Shown here: positions 16,927 through 26,146 of the stretch, one piece after another
Position numbering within the stretch: the stretch's first letter is position 1
Layout of the letters: every line of letters starts with the position of its first letter
The notes under the pieces: generated by a model
Seen by the model: only the letters and a program-made list of their open reading frames with translations
Told to the model about the DNA's origin: nothing
Database searches by the model: none
Translations under genes and position numbers: made by a program
Source of the DNA: an uncultured Mesonia sp.
GTDB lineage: Bacteria > Bacteroidota > Bacteroidia > Flavobacteriales > Flavobacteriaceae
Length of the DNA: 64,000 nucleotides
NCBI GenBank assembly: GCA_947494545.1
Contig: CANLVH010000009.1
Coordinates: 62,001-126,000 of the forward strand
Direction: 5' to 3'

Positions 16927-17925
16927 TTAAAATAGTTTTAGAACAAAAAATACCATTGTCAATAGATAGACGATATAGGCTGCATCGAACGCGAATATCT
17001 GCCATCTGCTAAAACCGTGAAGTTCCTTGCTTTGATGGACAAAAAGGGAGTACAAAAGCGGCATCAGTCCAACGAAGGCAAGATTCACCCAAAACAACTG
17101 GAAATCTTCGATAGGGGTAGTAACCAGCGCCAACGGGAAAAAGGCGACCGTCATCGTAACAGCATTATCTGCGATAACACTAGTGGTGCCTGCCGTTACT
17201 TCGCCTCCTTTCACCACGCTCCAGGTCTTAAATATTTCAGGCGCGGTGGTCATTATACCCGTGATGAACAATCCCCCAACGATTTCAGAAATATTCAGGG
17301 CCGAAACAATATTTTCTGTTGCCTTAACAATAAAAAAAGCACCCACAGCTATGGCCAGGGCCCCGGCCACGGATAACCAGACTTTCTTTTTGTCCCATTC
17401 TACTTTTTCGCCCTTTTCCCTGCCTTTTATAATGGCATGCGTTAAAAAAGCAGCATAGGCAGCCAGCATAATATAGCCATCGATGGGTTGTAATCCACGC
17501 CAGGCTTTGGGAAGGGTTAGTATAGCTACCAAAGCAATGATTGCCAGGTAGGGGATGGACAATACCGAAACAGAACGTTTGTTCAGAGCCAGTAGGTTGG
17601 CATCCAGATGTTTTTGGTGTTCCTTATTATTTTTAAATTGCTTTCTGGAAGCAAAGTATGCAATGGTTACCATGAGCGGAATGGAAATGATATTGGAACC
17701 AAGCAAATTCCCCAACCCGATATCAGATACCCCACGGGCGGCGCTCGTAATATTTATCGCCACTTCAGGGCTCGCTGTTACAATAGCCAGGAAAGCTGCC
17801 CCTGCAGAAGCAGTAAGCCCCCATTGTTTGCGCAGCATCTTTAAAGGGGTAAGGAGTTGATCAGCACCCCAATGGGCAGCCCAAGCTGCCAATCCCAATA
17901 CTACTACCCAAAGCCAAACGTTCAT
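16927..17925 (-). CDS. Sodium/calcium-exchanger family (CaCA) membrane antiporter
   Basis: 332 aa with about ten hydrophobic helices in two homologous halves. The alpha-repeat motifs are TASPEVAINITSAARG with GLGNLLGSNI in the first half and TTAPEIFKTWSVVKGG with AGTTSVIADNAVTM in the second. CaCA proteins exchange Ca2+ or other cations for Na+ or H+. The second repeat is divergent, so the true substrate is uncertain. It lies two bases after lspA and 12 bases before the P1B-2 ATPase, so it is co-transcribed with metal exporters. Confidence 0.85.
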   Translation of the reverse strand: MNVWLWVVVLGLAAWAAHWGADQLLTPLKMLRKQWGLTASAGAAFLAIVTASPEVAINITSAARGVSDIGLGNLLGSNIISIPLMVTIAYFASRKQFKNNKEHQKHLDANLLALNKRSVSVLSIPYLAIIALVAILTLPKAWRGLQPIDGYIMLAAYAAFLTHAIIKGREKGEKVEWDKKKVWLSVAGALAIAVGAFFIVKATENIVSALNISEIVGGLFITGIMTTAPEIFKTWSVVKGGEVTAGTTSVIADNAVTMTVAFFPLALVTTPIEDFQLFWVNLAFVGLMPLLYSLFVHQSKELHGFSRWQIFAFDAAYIVYLLTMVFFVLKLF

Positions 17926-17927
17926 AA

Positions 17928-18608
17928 CTAATCGTTGTTTATAATTTTTCTGTTACCCTCAGTATATTTCAACTTTTTATTTTCCGATATTTTCTGGTCT
18001 TTTTTTTGTTGGCTTTGAAAGATCAGGAGTAAAATCACTCCCGTGCTAATCCAGACATCTGCGGTATTAAATACAGGGTCAAAAAAAGTAAATTGATTAC
18101 CTCCCCAAAATGGCATCCATTCCGGAAGCCTTGTATCAATAATGGGAAGGAACCACATATCCACGACATTGCCATTTAAAAATCCAGCATATCCACCCCC
18201 TGACGGGAATATTTCTGCAACGTTTTGTACTGCCGGATCACTTTTTTCAAAGATCAGTCCGTAAAATGCACCGTCAATCAAATTACCCAATGCACCTGCG
18301 TATATAAATGCTGCACAGATTACAAAAACCTTTGCATATCCTTCACGTATCATCTTTTTGATATAAAAAGTCCCCCAAACAATGGCGGCCAGCCGAAATA
18401 GGATCAAAACAAGCTTGGCCAGATATCCCTCCCCAAACTTAAAGCCCCAGGCCATTCCGGGATTTTCCAAAAAATGCAAGCGAAACCAATCCAGGCCAAA
18501 TACGTAGTACTCCTCGCCATAATAAAAATGGGTCTTCACATAAATCTTTATGGTCTGGTCTATTGCCAACAACAGTAAAATCAATAATGCTACACTACTT
18601 TTATTCAT
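17928..18608 (-). CDS. lspA: Lipoprotein signal peptidase (signal peptidase II), island copy
   Basis: 226 aa with four membrane helices. The two catalytic aspartates lie in GALGNLIDGAFYG / GNVVDMWF and FNTADVWISTG, as in LspA. Asn and Gly around them match the family. The enzyme removes the signal peptide of prolipoproteins after diacylglycerol transfer. A second, chromosomal copy is expected elsewhere. LspA genes next to CDF transporters are common in bacterial metal-resistance loci, and one island lipoprotein (the CzcB-like adaptor) would be a substrate. It is longer than E. coli LspA because of an internal loop and a Lys-rich tail. Confidence 0.93.
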   Translation of the reverse strand: MNKSSVALLILLLLAIDQTIKIYVKTHFYYGEEYYVFGLDWFRLHFLENPGMAWGFKFGEGYLAKLVLILFRLAAIVWGTFYIKKMIREGYAKVFVICAAFIYAGALGNLIDGAFYGLIFEKSDPAVQNVAEIFPSGGGYAGFLNGNVVDMWFLPIIDTRLPEWMPFWGGNQFTFFDPVFNTADVWISTGVILLLIFQSQQKKDQKISENKKLKYTEGNRKIINND

Positions 18609-18652
18609 AATTTCCTATTGTTTCCCAACGTCTTGTGCAACATATATTTGCA

Positions 18653-19453
18653 TTATTTAGATAATTTTAAAATTCTTATGGCGCCCCGCATTACAAACGT
18701 GAAGACGATGCCGCCAATCACCAAATCGGGCCATTTGCTATTCAGAAAATAGACCAGTACCCCTGCCAGTATCACCCCGCCGTTTACGATGATATCATTG
18801 GACGTAAAAATAGCACTGGCCTGCATATGCGCCTCCTTACTTTTGGCCTTATTTATCAACCAGAGCGAAATAAGGTTCCCCAGTAAGGCTAAAATGGAAA
18901 CTATGATCATCCATTCGAACATTGGTGTTTCACTACTTGTAAAAAACCTTCTTAATACCTCTGCAAAACCAAGTGTTGCCAATGCAATTTGAAAGTAGCC
19001 GCTGAATTTTGCCACCTTCTTTTTTCTGGAAATGGCACCACCTACTGCAAATAAACTTAGCGCATATACTATCGAATCTGCCAGCATATCCAAAGAATCT
19101 GCAATTAGGCCCATAGAAGAAGAAATCCACCCCGTGGTCATTTCGATAATGAAAAAGCCGAAATTTATCCCCAGGACCCACCAAAGGATTGTTTTCTGTT
19201 TGGATTGGTCTTCTATTACGGGAGGCTCGGCTTCTTCGGTCCCCATAAATTTATCACCTAATTTTAATTCTGAAATCGAGGCTTTGATTTCCTCATTCCC
19301 TTCAAGGTGATATACTTCAAGTTTTCGATTGGGTATATCAAAATCCAAATATTTCACTTGAGCATAAGATTCCAATTTCATCCGGATCATCTGTTCTTCT
19401 GAAGGACAGTCCATTTGACTTACTATAAAAGTACTTTTGTTCATTTCTCCCAT
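18653..19453 (-). CDS. Cation diffusion facilitator (CzcD-like) with N-terminal HMA-like domain
   Basis: 266 aa. Residues about 5-65 form a ferredoxin-like HMA domain (STFIVSQMDCPSEEQMIRM) in which the usual CxxC is reduced to one Cys (MDCPSEE). From about 85 on it is a CDF transporter: six helices, with the metal-site pattern ADSLDMLADS in helix 2 and SNDIIVNGG in helix 5. Asp/Asn at these positions fits Zn2+, Cd2+ or Co2+ export by proton exchange. The usual C-terminal cytoplasmic domain is absent. It is two bases from nhaA and part of the metal block. Confidence 0.88.
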   Translation of the reverse strand: MGEMNKSTFIVSQMDCPSEEQMIRMKLESYAQVKYLDFDIPNRKLEVYHLEGNEEIKASISELKLGDKFMGTEEAEPPVIEDQSKQKTILWWVLGINFGFFIIEMTTGWISSSMGLIADSLDMLADSIVYALSLFAVGGAISRKKKVAKFSGYFQIALATLGFAEVLRRFFTSSETPMFEWMIIVSILALLGNLISLWLINKAKSKEAHMQASAIFTSNDIIVNGGVILAGVLVYFLNSKWPDLVIGGIVFTFVMRGAIRILKLSK

Positions 19454-19454
19454 A

Positions 19455-20804
19455 TCACTTAACTATATTTTTCCTTCCTTTATTGGAAGTTAATAAGAGA
19501 ATTACCGCACCGCCAATAGCTGCAAGTAATGAAGCTATCAAAATGCTTATTTTCGAAATTTTAATCAATTCCTGATCATTAAATGCGAGATTGGTAATAA
19601 AAAGGGACATGGTAAAGCCAATTCCCGCGATCATACCAATTCCAATTATATGTTTCCAGTTTAGTGTAATATGTAATTCGGAAACTCCAAGTTTTTGCCC
19701 GATCAATGTAAAAATACCAATCCCTGTTACTTTCCCAATAGCTAATCCCAAAAGGATCCCCAGCCCTAAAGAACCGGAAACAACCTCAATTAAATTTACA
19801 TCGAGCTTTACTCCCGCATTCGCGACTGCAAAAATTGGAATGATAAAGAAAGCATTGAAATCAACAAGGGAATTTTCCAGTTTGAGCAAAGGAGGCCTTG
19901 AATTCTCAGTATCTGTTTTAATAGCTTTTAAAATTATTTGTTGTTTTTTATCCTGAAGAGGATTTAATTTTTCCAGCTCTGTTTTCTCAAGATTAGTAAC
20001 GTTTGTGGCGGTCCTTTCTTTTAATATTTTACTGTCTAATTTGGGCACTATTGGAATGGTAATGGCAAAAAGTACTCCCGCAATAGTTGGATGGATCCCC
20101 GAATTAAGGAAGCAATACCATAAGATGATCCCAATAATAATATACCAAATCAAATTTTTGATCCCAGTCCAATTCATTAATAATAATAACCCAAATGCCC
20201 CCATGCCCGATCCAAGGTATATCCAGCTCAACTCGTTGCTATAAAACAATGCTATCACCAATATGGCACCTATATCGTCAGCAATAGCGAGGGCTATTAA
20301 AAATGTTTTTAACTGCCTGGGGACATTTTTTCCCAGTAGGCCAATAATCCCTAGTGAATATGCGATATCGGTAGCCATAGGGATGCCCCAACCCTTTATA
20401 TTTTCAGTGCCTAAATTTAGGCTAATAAAAATGAGGGCCGGAACTGCCATGCCACCTAAAGCTGCCAACAATGGGGCTGAGGCTTTTTTAATTGAAGATA
20501 ATTCCCCCACCATAACCTCCCTCTTCAATTCAAGGCCGGCAACCAAAAAGAAAATTGCCATTAGGCCATCATTGATCCATTCTTCAATTGTTAGCCCAAA
20601 ACTAAGATGCTCGGAAAATTCAAAAAGCAATTCATCGCCAAGAAAATGATGATAGGCACCTGCCCACTTTGAATTAGCTAAAAGAAGGGCAACTATAGTA
20701 GCAATTATTAAAAAAATCCCCCCAGCTGTTTCCCTGTCGAGGAACTTTGTTGCCGTTTCCCTGATATACCCAATAGTGGATTGATTTCGAACTGATTGCC
20801 CCAT
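19455..20804 (-). CDS. nhaA: Na+/H+ antiporter NhaA
   Basis: 449 aa, about 12 helices. NhaA hallmarks are FFLVAGLELKREV, the adjacent aspartates in LAIADDIGAILVIALFY and MATDIAYSLGI. It exchanges Na+ for H+ across the inner membrane. Compared with E. coli NhaA (388 aa) it carries a longer central loop (PKLDSKILKERTATNV to LENSL), common in Bacteroidota. It lies in the same minus-strand series as the CDF transporter. Its presence here suggests coupling of metal/proton antiport to pH and Na+ balance (inference). Confidence 0.94.
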   Translation of the reverse strand: MGQSVRNQSTIGYIRETATKFLDRETAGGIFLIIATIVALLLANSKWAGAYHHFLGDELLFEFSEHLSFGLTIEEWINDGLMAIFFLVAGLELKREVMVGELSSIKKASAPLLAALGGMAVPALIFISLNLGTENIKGWGIPMATDIAYSLGIIGLLGKNVPRQLKTFLIALAIADDIGAILVIALFYSNELSWIYLGSGMGAFGLLLLMNWTGIKNLIWYIIIGIILWYCFLNSGIHPTIAGVLFAITIPIVPKLDSKILKERTATNVTNLEKTELEKLNPLQDKKQQIILKAIKTDTENSRPPLLKLENSLVDFNAFFIIPIFAVANAGVKLDVNLIEVVSGSLGLGILLGLAIGKVTGIGIFTLIGQKLGVSELHITLNWKHIIGIGMIAGIGFTMSLFITNLAFNDQELIKISKISILIASLLAAIGGAVILLLTSNKGRKNIVK

Positions 20805-20901
20805 TTTATCTTATCTGTTTTTTGAGTTCATTACTTAAACCTTAATATTTCAAAAAGCTCAGTAGCGTCTTAATTTTTAAGAACTTACTGTTAGGTCAAC
20901 T

Positions 20902-22311
20902 TTAAATATGCAACGCCCTGTCTTCGGTAGCTGCCAGACAGGCCTCCTTAAAGGTCTCGGAAAATGTGGGGTGACCGTGTGACATTCTTGCAATATCCTC
21001 GGCAGCCGCCCTAAATTCCATCGCTACCACCGCTTCGGTATAACTGTCTGCTATGCGAGGGCCTATCATATGCACGCCCAATATCTCATCAGTTTCTTTA
21101 TCTGCGATTACTTTTATGAAGCCGTCGGTGTCCATACTTATTTTCGCCCTTGCGTTGGCCTTAAAAGGAAAAGAGCCTGTTTTAATACTTCTTCCTGCTT
21201 CTTTCAATTCTTCTTCGGTTAAGCCTACCCCGGCCACTTCGGGCTGGGTATAAACAATATTAGGAATAAGCGAATAATTGATATGTGGCTTTTGATCTGC
21301 TATCCTTTCGGCTACAAAAACGCCCTCTTCACTGGCTTTATGGGCAAGCATTGCCCCTCGGATTACATCCCCAATGGCATATACACCCTTGACATTGGTT
21401 TCAAGGTTCTCATTTACCGTTACCTGTCCTTTCTCATTGGTTTCCACGCCAATGTTTTCAAGGCCTAAATTGGCGGTGTACGGTTTCCGGCCAATGGCCA
21501 TAAGGCAATAGTCGCCTTCTAAATTCATTTCTTTTTTATCGGACAGGTTTTCCGCTTTCAATTCAACTTTGTTGTCCGTTGCTGTTGCATTGGTCACTTT
21601 ATGTTCCAAATAAAACTCAATTCCCTGTTTTCTTAGGGAACGATGCAATTGATGTCCCAGTGCGCCATCCATAGTGGCGATGAGGCTATCAAAATATTCC
21701 ACAATAGACACCTTAGAGCCCAGGCGGGCGAAAACAGAACCTATCTCAACCCCGATAACGCCTCCACCAACGACCAATAAATGGTCGGGAATTTCCTGTA
21801 GGGCAAGGGCTTCGGTGGAAGAGATGATACGCTTTTTGTCTATTTTAATATTGGGCAGTGAAGCGGGTTTGGACCCTGTGGCAATGATGATTTTATCGGT
21901 TGTTATGGTTTCCGTTTTGTCCCCGCCCTTAATCTCAATCGTGTTTTTGTCCTTGATGGTGCCGTGGCCTTGATAGACGGCAACCTTGTTCTTTTTCATC
22001 AGATAATCAACACCATTGATGATTTCCTGTACCACATCCTGAACCCTTTGGTTCATTTTCAGGATATCGACATTGGCCTCTTTAACATCAATCCCAAAAT
22101 TTTCGAATTGATGCTTGAGTTTGTAATAATGCTCAGAGGCTTCCAACCAGGCTTTTGACGGGATACAGCCCACGTTAAGGCAGGTGCCGCCAAGCGTGTT
22201 GTACCTTTCAATAATGGCTACTTTTAATCCTAATTGGGCGCAACGGATCGCACTTACATACCCGCCCGGGCCAGATCCTATTATAGTTACATCAAATTTT
22301 TCCATATTCAT
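20902..22311 (-). CDS. lpdA: Dihydrolipoyl dehydrogenase / FAD-dependent disulfide reductase
   Basis: 469 aa. The FAD site is IIGSGPGGYVSAI and the redox disulfide is GGTCLNVGCIPSKAWL. The NAD site is VVGGGVIGVEIGSVFARLG, and the C-terminal interface carries HGHPTFSETFKEAC with the active-site His-Glu pair. Motifs are complete for lipoamide dehydrogenase. The element copy is probably an extra one, because housekeeping Lpd genes lie with 2-oxoacid dehydrogenase genes. Here it may protect thiol redox state under metal stress, or be related to mercury-type reductases, although no N-terminal HMA or C-terminal CC is present. ATGs at 22311 and 22305 are both possible. Confidence 0.9.
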   Translation of the reverse strand: MNMEKFDVTIIGSGPGGYVSAIRCAQLGLKVAIIERYNTLGGTCLNVGCIPSKAWLEASEHYYKLKHQFENFGIDVKEANVDILKMNQRVQDVVQEIINGVDYLMKKNKVAVYQGHGTIKDKNTIEIKGGDKTETITTDKIIIATGSKPASLPNIKIDKKRIISSTEALALQEIPDHLLVVGGGVIGVEIGSVFARLGSKVSIVEYFDSLIATMDGALGHQLHRSLRKQGIEFYLEHKVTNATATDNKVELKAENLSDKKEMNLEGDYCLMAIGRKPYTANLGLENIGVETNEKGQVTVNENLETNVKGVYAIGDVIRGAMLAHKASEEGVFVAERIADQKPHINYSLIPNIVYTQPEVAGVGLTEEELKEAGRSIKTGSFPFKANARAKISMDTDGFIKVIADKETDEILGVHMIGPRIADSYTEAVVAMEFRAAAEDIARMSHGHPTFSETFKEACLAATEDRALHI

Positions 22312-22342
22312 ATTTTTTTTAAGTTCGTTACGGTGGAAAAAA

Positions 22343-22383
22343 CCTTAAGCTTGACCATTGGGGGCTGGGATTCAGGCTTAAGG
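22343..22383. promoter_or_regulatory. 8-bp inverted repeat between lpdA and fur-like gene
   Basis: CCTTAAGC (22343-22350) and GCTTAAGG (22376-22383) are perfect reverse complements separated by 25 bases. They lie between the 3' end of the Fur-like gene and the start of lpdA on the minus strand. This could be a weak terminator for the regulator, without a T-run, or a protein-binding site for lpdA. I cannot decide. Confidence 0.35.
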
Positions 22384-22395
22384 CACTCCCACCTA

Positions 22396-22830
22396 TTATT
22401 TTTTACTACAATTTTTACATATCCCTTTTAATACCAGGTTCACATCGTTCACCTCATACTGGTCTGGCAAACTCTCTTCCGATATTTTATTTGGTAAACA
22501 GATTGTTTTCTTACAATCGGTACAATGAAAGTGCATATGTAAACCTGTACTGAGTTTAACATTGGTGTTTTCATCAGAAAGCGCATATTTTGCCACTCCT
22601 GTCCCATCGTTGATCTGATGAATCAACCCTTTATCCTCAAAAGTCTTGAGATTGCGATAAAAGGTAGTCCTGTTTGCTGTTTTATTGGTTTCGCTCTTTT
22701 GAACAAAGGCCTTTTTCAAATCGGAAAAGGACACGGCACTTTGCTTCCTTTTCAGAAACTTGTATATCTTCGACCGCATTTGAGTAGGTCGAATACCGTG
22801 ATTTGATAATATTTTTTCCGTTTTGGTCAT
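22396..22830 (-). CDS. Fur-family metal-dependent repressor (first copy)
   Basis: 144 aa. Winged-helix N-terminus (NHGIRPTQMRSKIYKFL, NRTTFYRNLKTFEDKGLIHQI), then the Fur metal-binding core LHMHFHCTDCKKTICL and a C-terminal CKNC pair (ICKNCSKK). The two CxxC pairs form the structural zinc site. Family members sense Fe, Zn, Mn, Ni or peroxide. Here, in a metal-efflux block next to the multicopper oxidase, it is a likely local regulator. A paralogue lies at 29085. It is 15 bases from the oxidase stop. Confidence 0.9.
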   Translation of the reverse strand: MTKTEKILSNHGIRPTQMRSKIYKFLKRKQSAVSFSDLKKAFVQKSETNKTANRTTFYRNLKTFEDKGLIHQINDGTGVAKYALSDENTNVKLSTGLHMHFHCTDCKKTICLPNKISEESLPDQYEVNDVNLVLKGICKNCSKK

Positions 22831-22845
22831 CGAAATTTTACAGTA

Positions 22846-25275
22846 TCAAAACCTTAGAGAGAGTCCTCCACCGGCACCAAAGCGGTTATCATAACTTCCC
22901 ATCAGGGAAAAATTCTTGGATAAAAAATATTCAATACCTGTGCTCCAAGTAATCTCTTTTTTGAAATTATCTCCTTGAGGCAGTTCATCTACCCACCCAA
23001 AATCTGCCTGGTACTCGTACATTCCGAACAATATTGTTCGTGGAAAAATACTGATCGCACGGCTCAGGCTAATCTGCGGGCGTAGCTTACTATCCATCCT
23101 CACATCCAATGTAAATAAGTAGGGCGTAAGATATCGTACCCCTGCTATTGCCGTTGTTGTTATCTCATCGAGGCTATCCTCCATTTCGTTCTCGACATTT
23201 ACACCGCCAAAAACCGTCAAATAATCATAAAGGTACCTATCATAAGCAGCTTCCACTTCCATATTTTTGTTCCATCCATATTCCCCCCGGAAACTAAACT
23301 GATTTCGGATATTAGACGATATGAGGTTCAATGTGGTCATATGCGATGCCGCATCTATCATTCCATAGGAATAATACTGATCGGTCTCATCCAGAAGCTT
23401 GGAGACCGGATATTCTTCTAGCCTTGGATCCCTAGGGGTGTCATAGCTTACAATGCGTGCCATACCACTTACTAAATGGTAAAGGATATGGCAATGGAAA
23501 AACCAATCGCCGTATTCATTGCCATAGAATTCAATGGTCAACTTTTGCATTGGCGGCACATTGACCGTGTGTTTTAGAGGGGAATATTCCCCGTTTTCAT
23601 TGATGACCCTAAAGAAGTGGCCGTGAAGGTGCATCGGGTGGTGCATCATAGTCAAATTGTTGAAGGTAATCCTGGTTACCTCGTCTCCCTTGATCTTTAT
23701 TTTATCTGCTTCAGATAGAGGAACACCGTTCATACTCCAGATATAGCGTTGCATATTCCCGGTAAGGTTCAATAGGATTTCGGATACGGGCACATCGGGA
23801 TCATAGCTGGTCTTCTCTGGCGACTTCAGGTAGTCATAGTTGTATTGCGAAAACATAGCCATTCCCTGCATGCCATCTGCTTCGTCCATTACTTCCCGTC
23901 CGGCAGTCGGGTTCGTCTTGTTCATATCCTCCATTTGAGAGGCCTCTTTCATTTTGGTATCCATCCCGGCCATTTTGGAACGGTCCATCTGCATCGAATC
24001 CTTTTTCATATCCATTTGCATTCCGTCCATTTCATCTTTCTTCATTTCCATATCCTTACCATTGGACTTGTCCCCATTCATCATATCCATATTCATTTCC
24101 TTCATTCCTTCCATCTGCATATTATCGTCCATTTGCATGCCCCATTTCTCCTTCATCTGATATCGCTCGTCTTTGCCCGGGCGGAATTTTAAAGCGGGTG
24201 CACCCATTTTCATTTTCATTTTGGCCATTTGCTGCATCATCCCGATTTTATCCGGTCTGGATACATCGGGTGCAGCAACGATAGGGCCTTGGCCCAAGTA
24301 AGCAGTTGCGGTTCCGGAGCCATCCTGGGCCATAATTTTAAATTCCAGTTTGCCGTTCTCCGGTATGGTCACGATAAAATCGTAGGTTTCCGCAACGGCA
24401 ATAAAGGTTTTGTTTCTTTTAACAGGAACAACATCTTTACCATCTGCCGAGACAAGCAAAGGGTCTGGGCCGCCAAAGGCCATCCAAAATGAAGTTGATG
24501 CAGAGCCGTCAATAATGCGCAGGCGTACTTTCTCCCCAGGTTTGAATTCGGGATATTCCACATTTTCTTCTCCATTTATTAAGAACGCCGGGTAATATAT
24601 GTCCGCTATATCCGCGCTTTCCATACGCTGTCTCCAAAAATCGACCTGTGCGCCCAGTGCCCCCCTGGCAATAACCTGGTTGAGCGGTGTGGCCGTCCCT
24701 TTTCTTATATTGTACCATTCTGTGCCCCGTTTTAAAAACCGCATTACATCCCGGGGCTTTTCATTGGTCCAGTCAGACAATACCAAAACCTGCTCTTTAT
24801 CATACTCCAATGTTTTGTCTTTCGGTTGTATGACGATGGAGCCAAAAACACCACTCTGTTCCTGCAACATCGTATGGGAATGGTACCAATAGGTACCATT
24901 TTGCTTTATTGCAAATTCATATTTCAAGGTTTTGCCGGGTTCTATAGGTGGGGTAGAAAGGTAGGGTACACCATCATAAAAATTGGGCAGCAACATACCG
25001 TGCCAGTGAATGGAAGACTCTACGCTCATTTCATTCTTCACATAAATTATGGCATATTCCCCTTCATTAAAATCTAATGTGGGCCCGGGGATCTGACCGT
25101 TTACGGTCATACCCATAACCGGCTTGCCAGCCTTGTTGACCTGTTCTTCCCGCAAGGTCAACGTGTATTCCCGCACAGGTAAATTGTCAACGTTTCCTTC
25201 TACGGATTTTTCGGTTTGGGCTTGTAATACCAAGGCAAGCAGCAAGGCAAAAAAAGTCAATTGAGATGTTTTCAT
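22846..25275 (-). CDS. Multicopper oxidase CopA fused to a CopB-like outer-membrane domain
   Basis: About 809 aa from the ATG at 25275, chosen because it starts a clean signal peptide (MKTSQLTFFALLLALVLQAQ); an upstream in-frame start at 25326 adds an unlikely N-terminus. Cupredoxin domains carry the copper ligands IHWHGMLLPNFYDG, GTYWYHSHTMLQEQSG, MHHPMHLHGHFFRV and WFFHCHILYHLVSGMARI, giving complete T1, T2 and T3 sites. Between them lies a Met/Asp/Lys-rich segment of about 75 residues (repeated KMKM, DGMQMDMKKD, MDRSKMAGMD). After about residue 620 the sequence becomes a CopB-type beta domain (YYSYGMIDAASHMTTLN to the C-terminal FGAGGGLSLRF). CopA and CopB are normally separate proteins. 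It oxidises Cu(I) in the periplasm. Confidence 0.9.
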   Translation of the reverse strand: MKTSQLTFFALLLALVLQAQTEKSVEGNVDNLPVREYTLTLREEQVNKAGKPVMGMTVNGQIPGPTLDFNEGEYAIIYVKNEMSVESSIHWHGMLLPNFYDGVPYLSTPPIEPGKTLKYEFAIKQNGTYWYHSHTMLQEQSGVFGSIVIQPKDKTLEYDKEQVLVLSDWTNEKPRDVMRFLKRGTEWYNIRKGTATPLNQVIARGALGAQVDFWRQRMESADIADIYYPAFLINGEENVEYPEFKPGEKVRLRIIDGSASTSFWMAFGGPDPLLVSADGKDVVPVKRNKTFIAVAETYDFIVTIPENGKLEFKIMAQDGSGTATAYLGQGPIVAAPDVSRPDKIGMMQQMAKMKMKMGAPALKFRPGKDERYQMKEKWGMQMDDNMQMEGMKEMNMDMMNGDKSNGKDMEMKKDEMDGMQMDMKKDSMQMDRSKMAGMDTKMKEASQMEDMNKTNPTAGREVMDEADGMQGMAMFSQYNYDYLKSPEKTSYDPDVPVSEILLNLTGNMQRYIWSMNGVPLSEADKIKIKGDEVTRITFNNLTMMHHPMHLHGHFFRVINENGEYSPLKHTVNVPPMQKLTIEFYGNEYGDWFFHCHILYHLVSGMARIVSYDTPRDPRLEEYPVSKLLDETDQYYSYGMIDAASHMTTLNLISSNIRNQFSFRGEYGWNKNMEVEAAYDRYLYDYLTVFGGVNVENEMEDSLDEITTTAIAGVRYLTPYLFTLDVRMDSKLRPQISLSRAISIFPRTILFGMYEYQADFGWVDELPQGDNFKKEITWSTGIEYFLSKNFSLMGSYDNRFGAGGGLSLRF

Positions 25276-25372
25276 ATATAGTATTATTTTGACATTAAAA
25301 GTTAGCAACAAAAGCACAAGACACATCCCAATGTTTTTTAGCGAACTCAGAAATTAGTATTAATTGATTCAA

Positions 25373-25936
25373 TTATTCATTCAGATTTCGTGTTTCTTCT
25401 TCAAGCAAGCCTTCAAACTCAGGCAAGGGCCTGTTTTTCTTTTCCTCTTCTGTTTCCACCGTACCATTTTCCCTGATATCGTTGATCAACCATTGCATTT
25501 CCATAATTTCCCTACGTTGCGCCTTGATAATTTCATCAGCGAGTTTCCTTACCCGTATATCCTTAATTTGAGCACGATCACTCGTTAAAATAGCTATTGA
25601 ATGGTGTGGGATCATCCCTTCCATGTAGTCAACACCCGTGACAGTAACCTGACTTCTCACCAAACCAATACCACCGGCAATCAATACGATACCCGACACG
25701 ATGACCGCTATGTTTGCCCCTCGTTTTTTATACATATTCAGCATAAACAGGAGCATTATAATGATCATGGAACCGGCCATGATCAGCGTCATAAAAAGCC
25801 TTGTTTCACTAAACCAGAAGTGATCAATAATTTGATAAGAATTAGTGTACATTAAAAAGAACATTGCCACCATGGCGGTTGCAATCATTGCGAAAAATTT
25901 AGCATAGTTGTTGCCGTTTTTTTGATTGTTTTTCAT
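25373..25936 (-). CDS. DUF305 membrane protein
   Basis: 187 aa. Three hydrophobic helices occupy the N-terminal half (FFAMIATAMVAMFFLMYTN, LFMTLIMAGSMIIIMLLF, VIVSGIVLIAGGIGLV). Then follows the DUF305 signature MEGMIPHHSIAILTS with LADEIIKAQRREIMEMQWLI. The His and Met residues are typical of this four-helix family, which often accompanies copper-resistance genes. The last part is acidic. It lies about 100 bases upstream of the multicopper oxidase on the same strand. A periplasmic metal-binding role is likely but unproven. Confidence 0.88.
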   Translation of the reverse strand: MKNNQKNGNNYAKFFAMIATAMVAMFFLMYTNSYQIIDHFWFSETRLFMTLIMAGSMIIIMLLFMLNMYKKRGANIAVIVSGIVLIAGGIGLVRSQVTVTGVDYMEGMIPHHSIAILTSDRAQIKDIRVRKLADEIIKAQRREIMEMQWLINDIRENGTVETEEEKKNRPLPEFEGLLEEETRNLNE

Positions 25937-26146
25937 TTTTTTGGTTTTATAAATTAATTGTTATATTCTTAAATAGTTTAAAATCAAAATCCTATAAAAG
26001 TCCTACTCATCCAAACGACCTGAATATTTATGGATACTAAGGCCTGTAAGAATGATATAATACGATTTTTCATAATGACCAGTTTTTTATGTCTATAAAA
26101 GCTGTTATTTCATTTACTCAAAGTTAATAAAACTGTTATAACTTTT

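Noticed and set aside
20902..22311. Mercuric reductase
   Set aside because: The redox disulfide fits, but there is no N-terminal HMA domain, no C-terminal cysteine pair and no merR, merT or merP nearby; the C-terminal HGHPTFSE is typical of lipoamide dehydrogenase.
23845..24192. His-rich plus-strand frame opposite the multicopper oxidase
   Set aside because: It is the complement of the Met-rich (ATG-rich) segment, which reads as His (CAT) on the other strand; not a gene.
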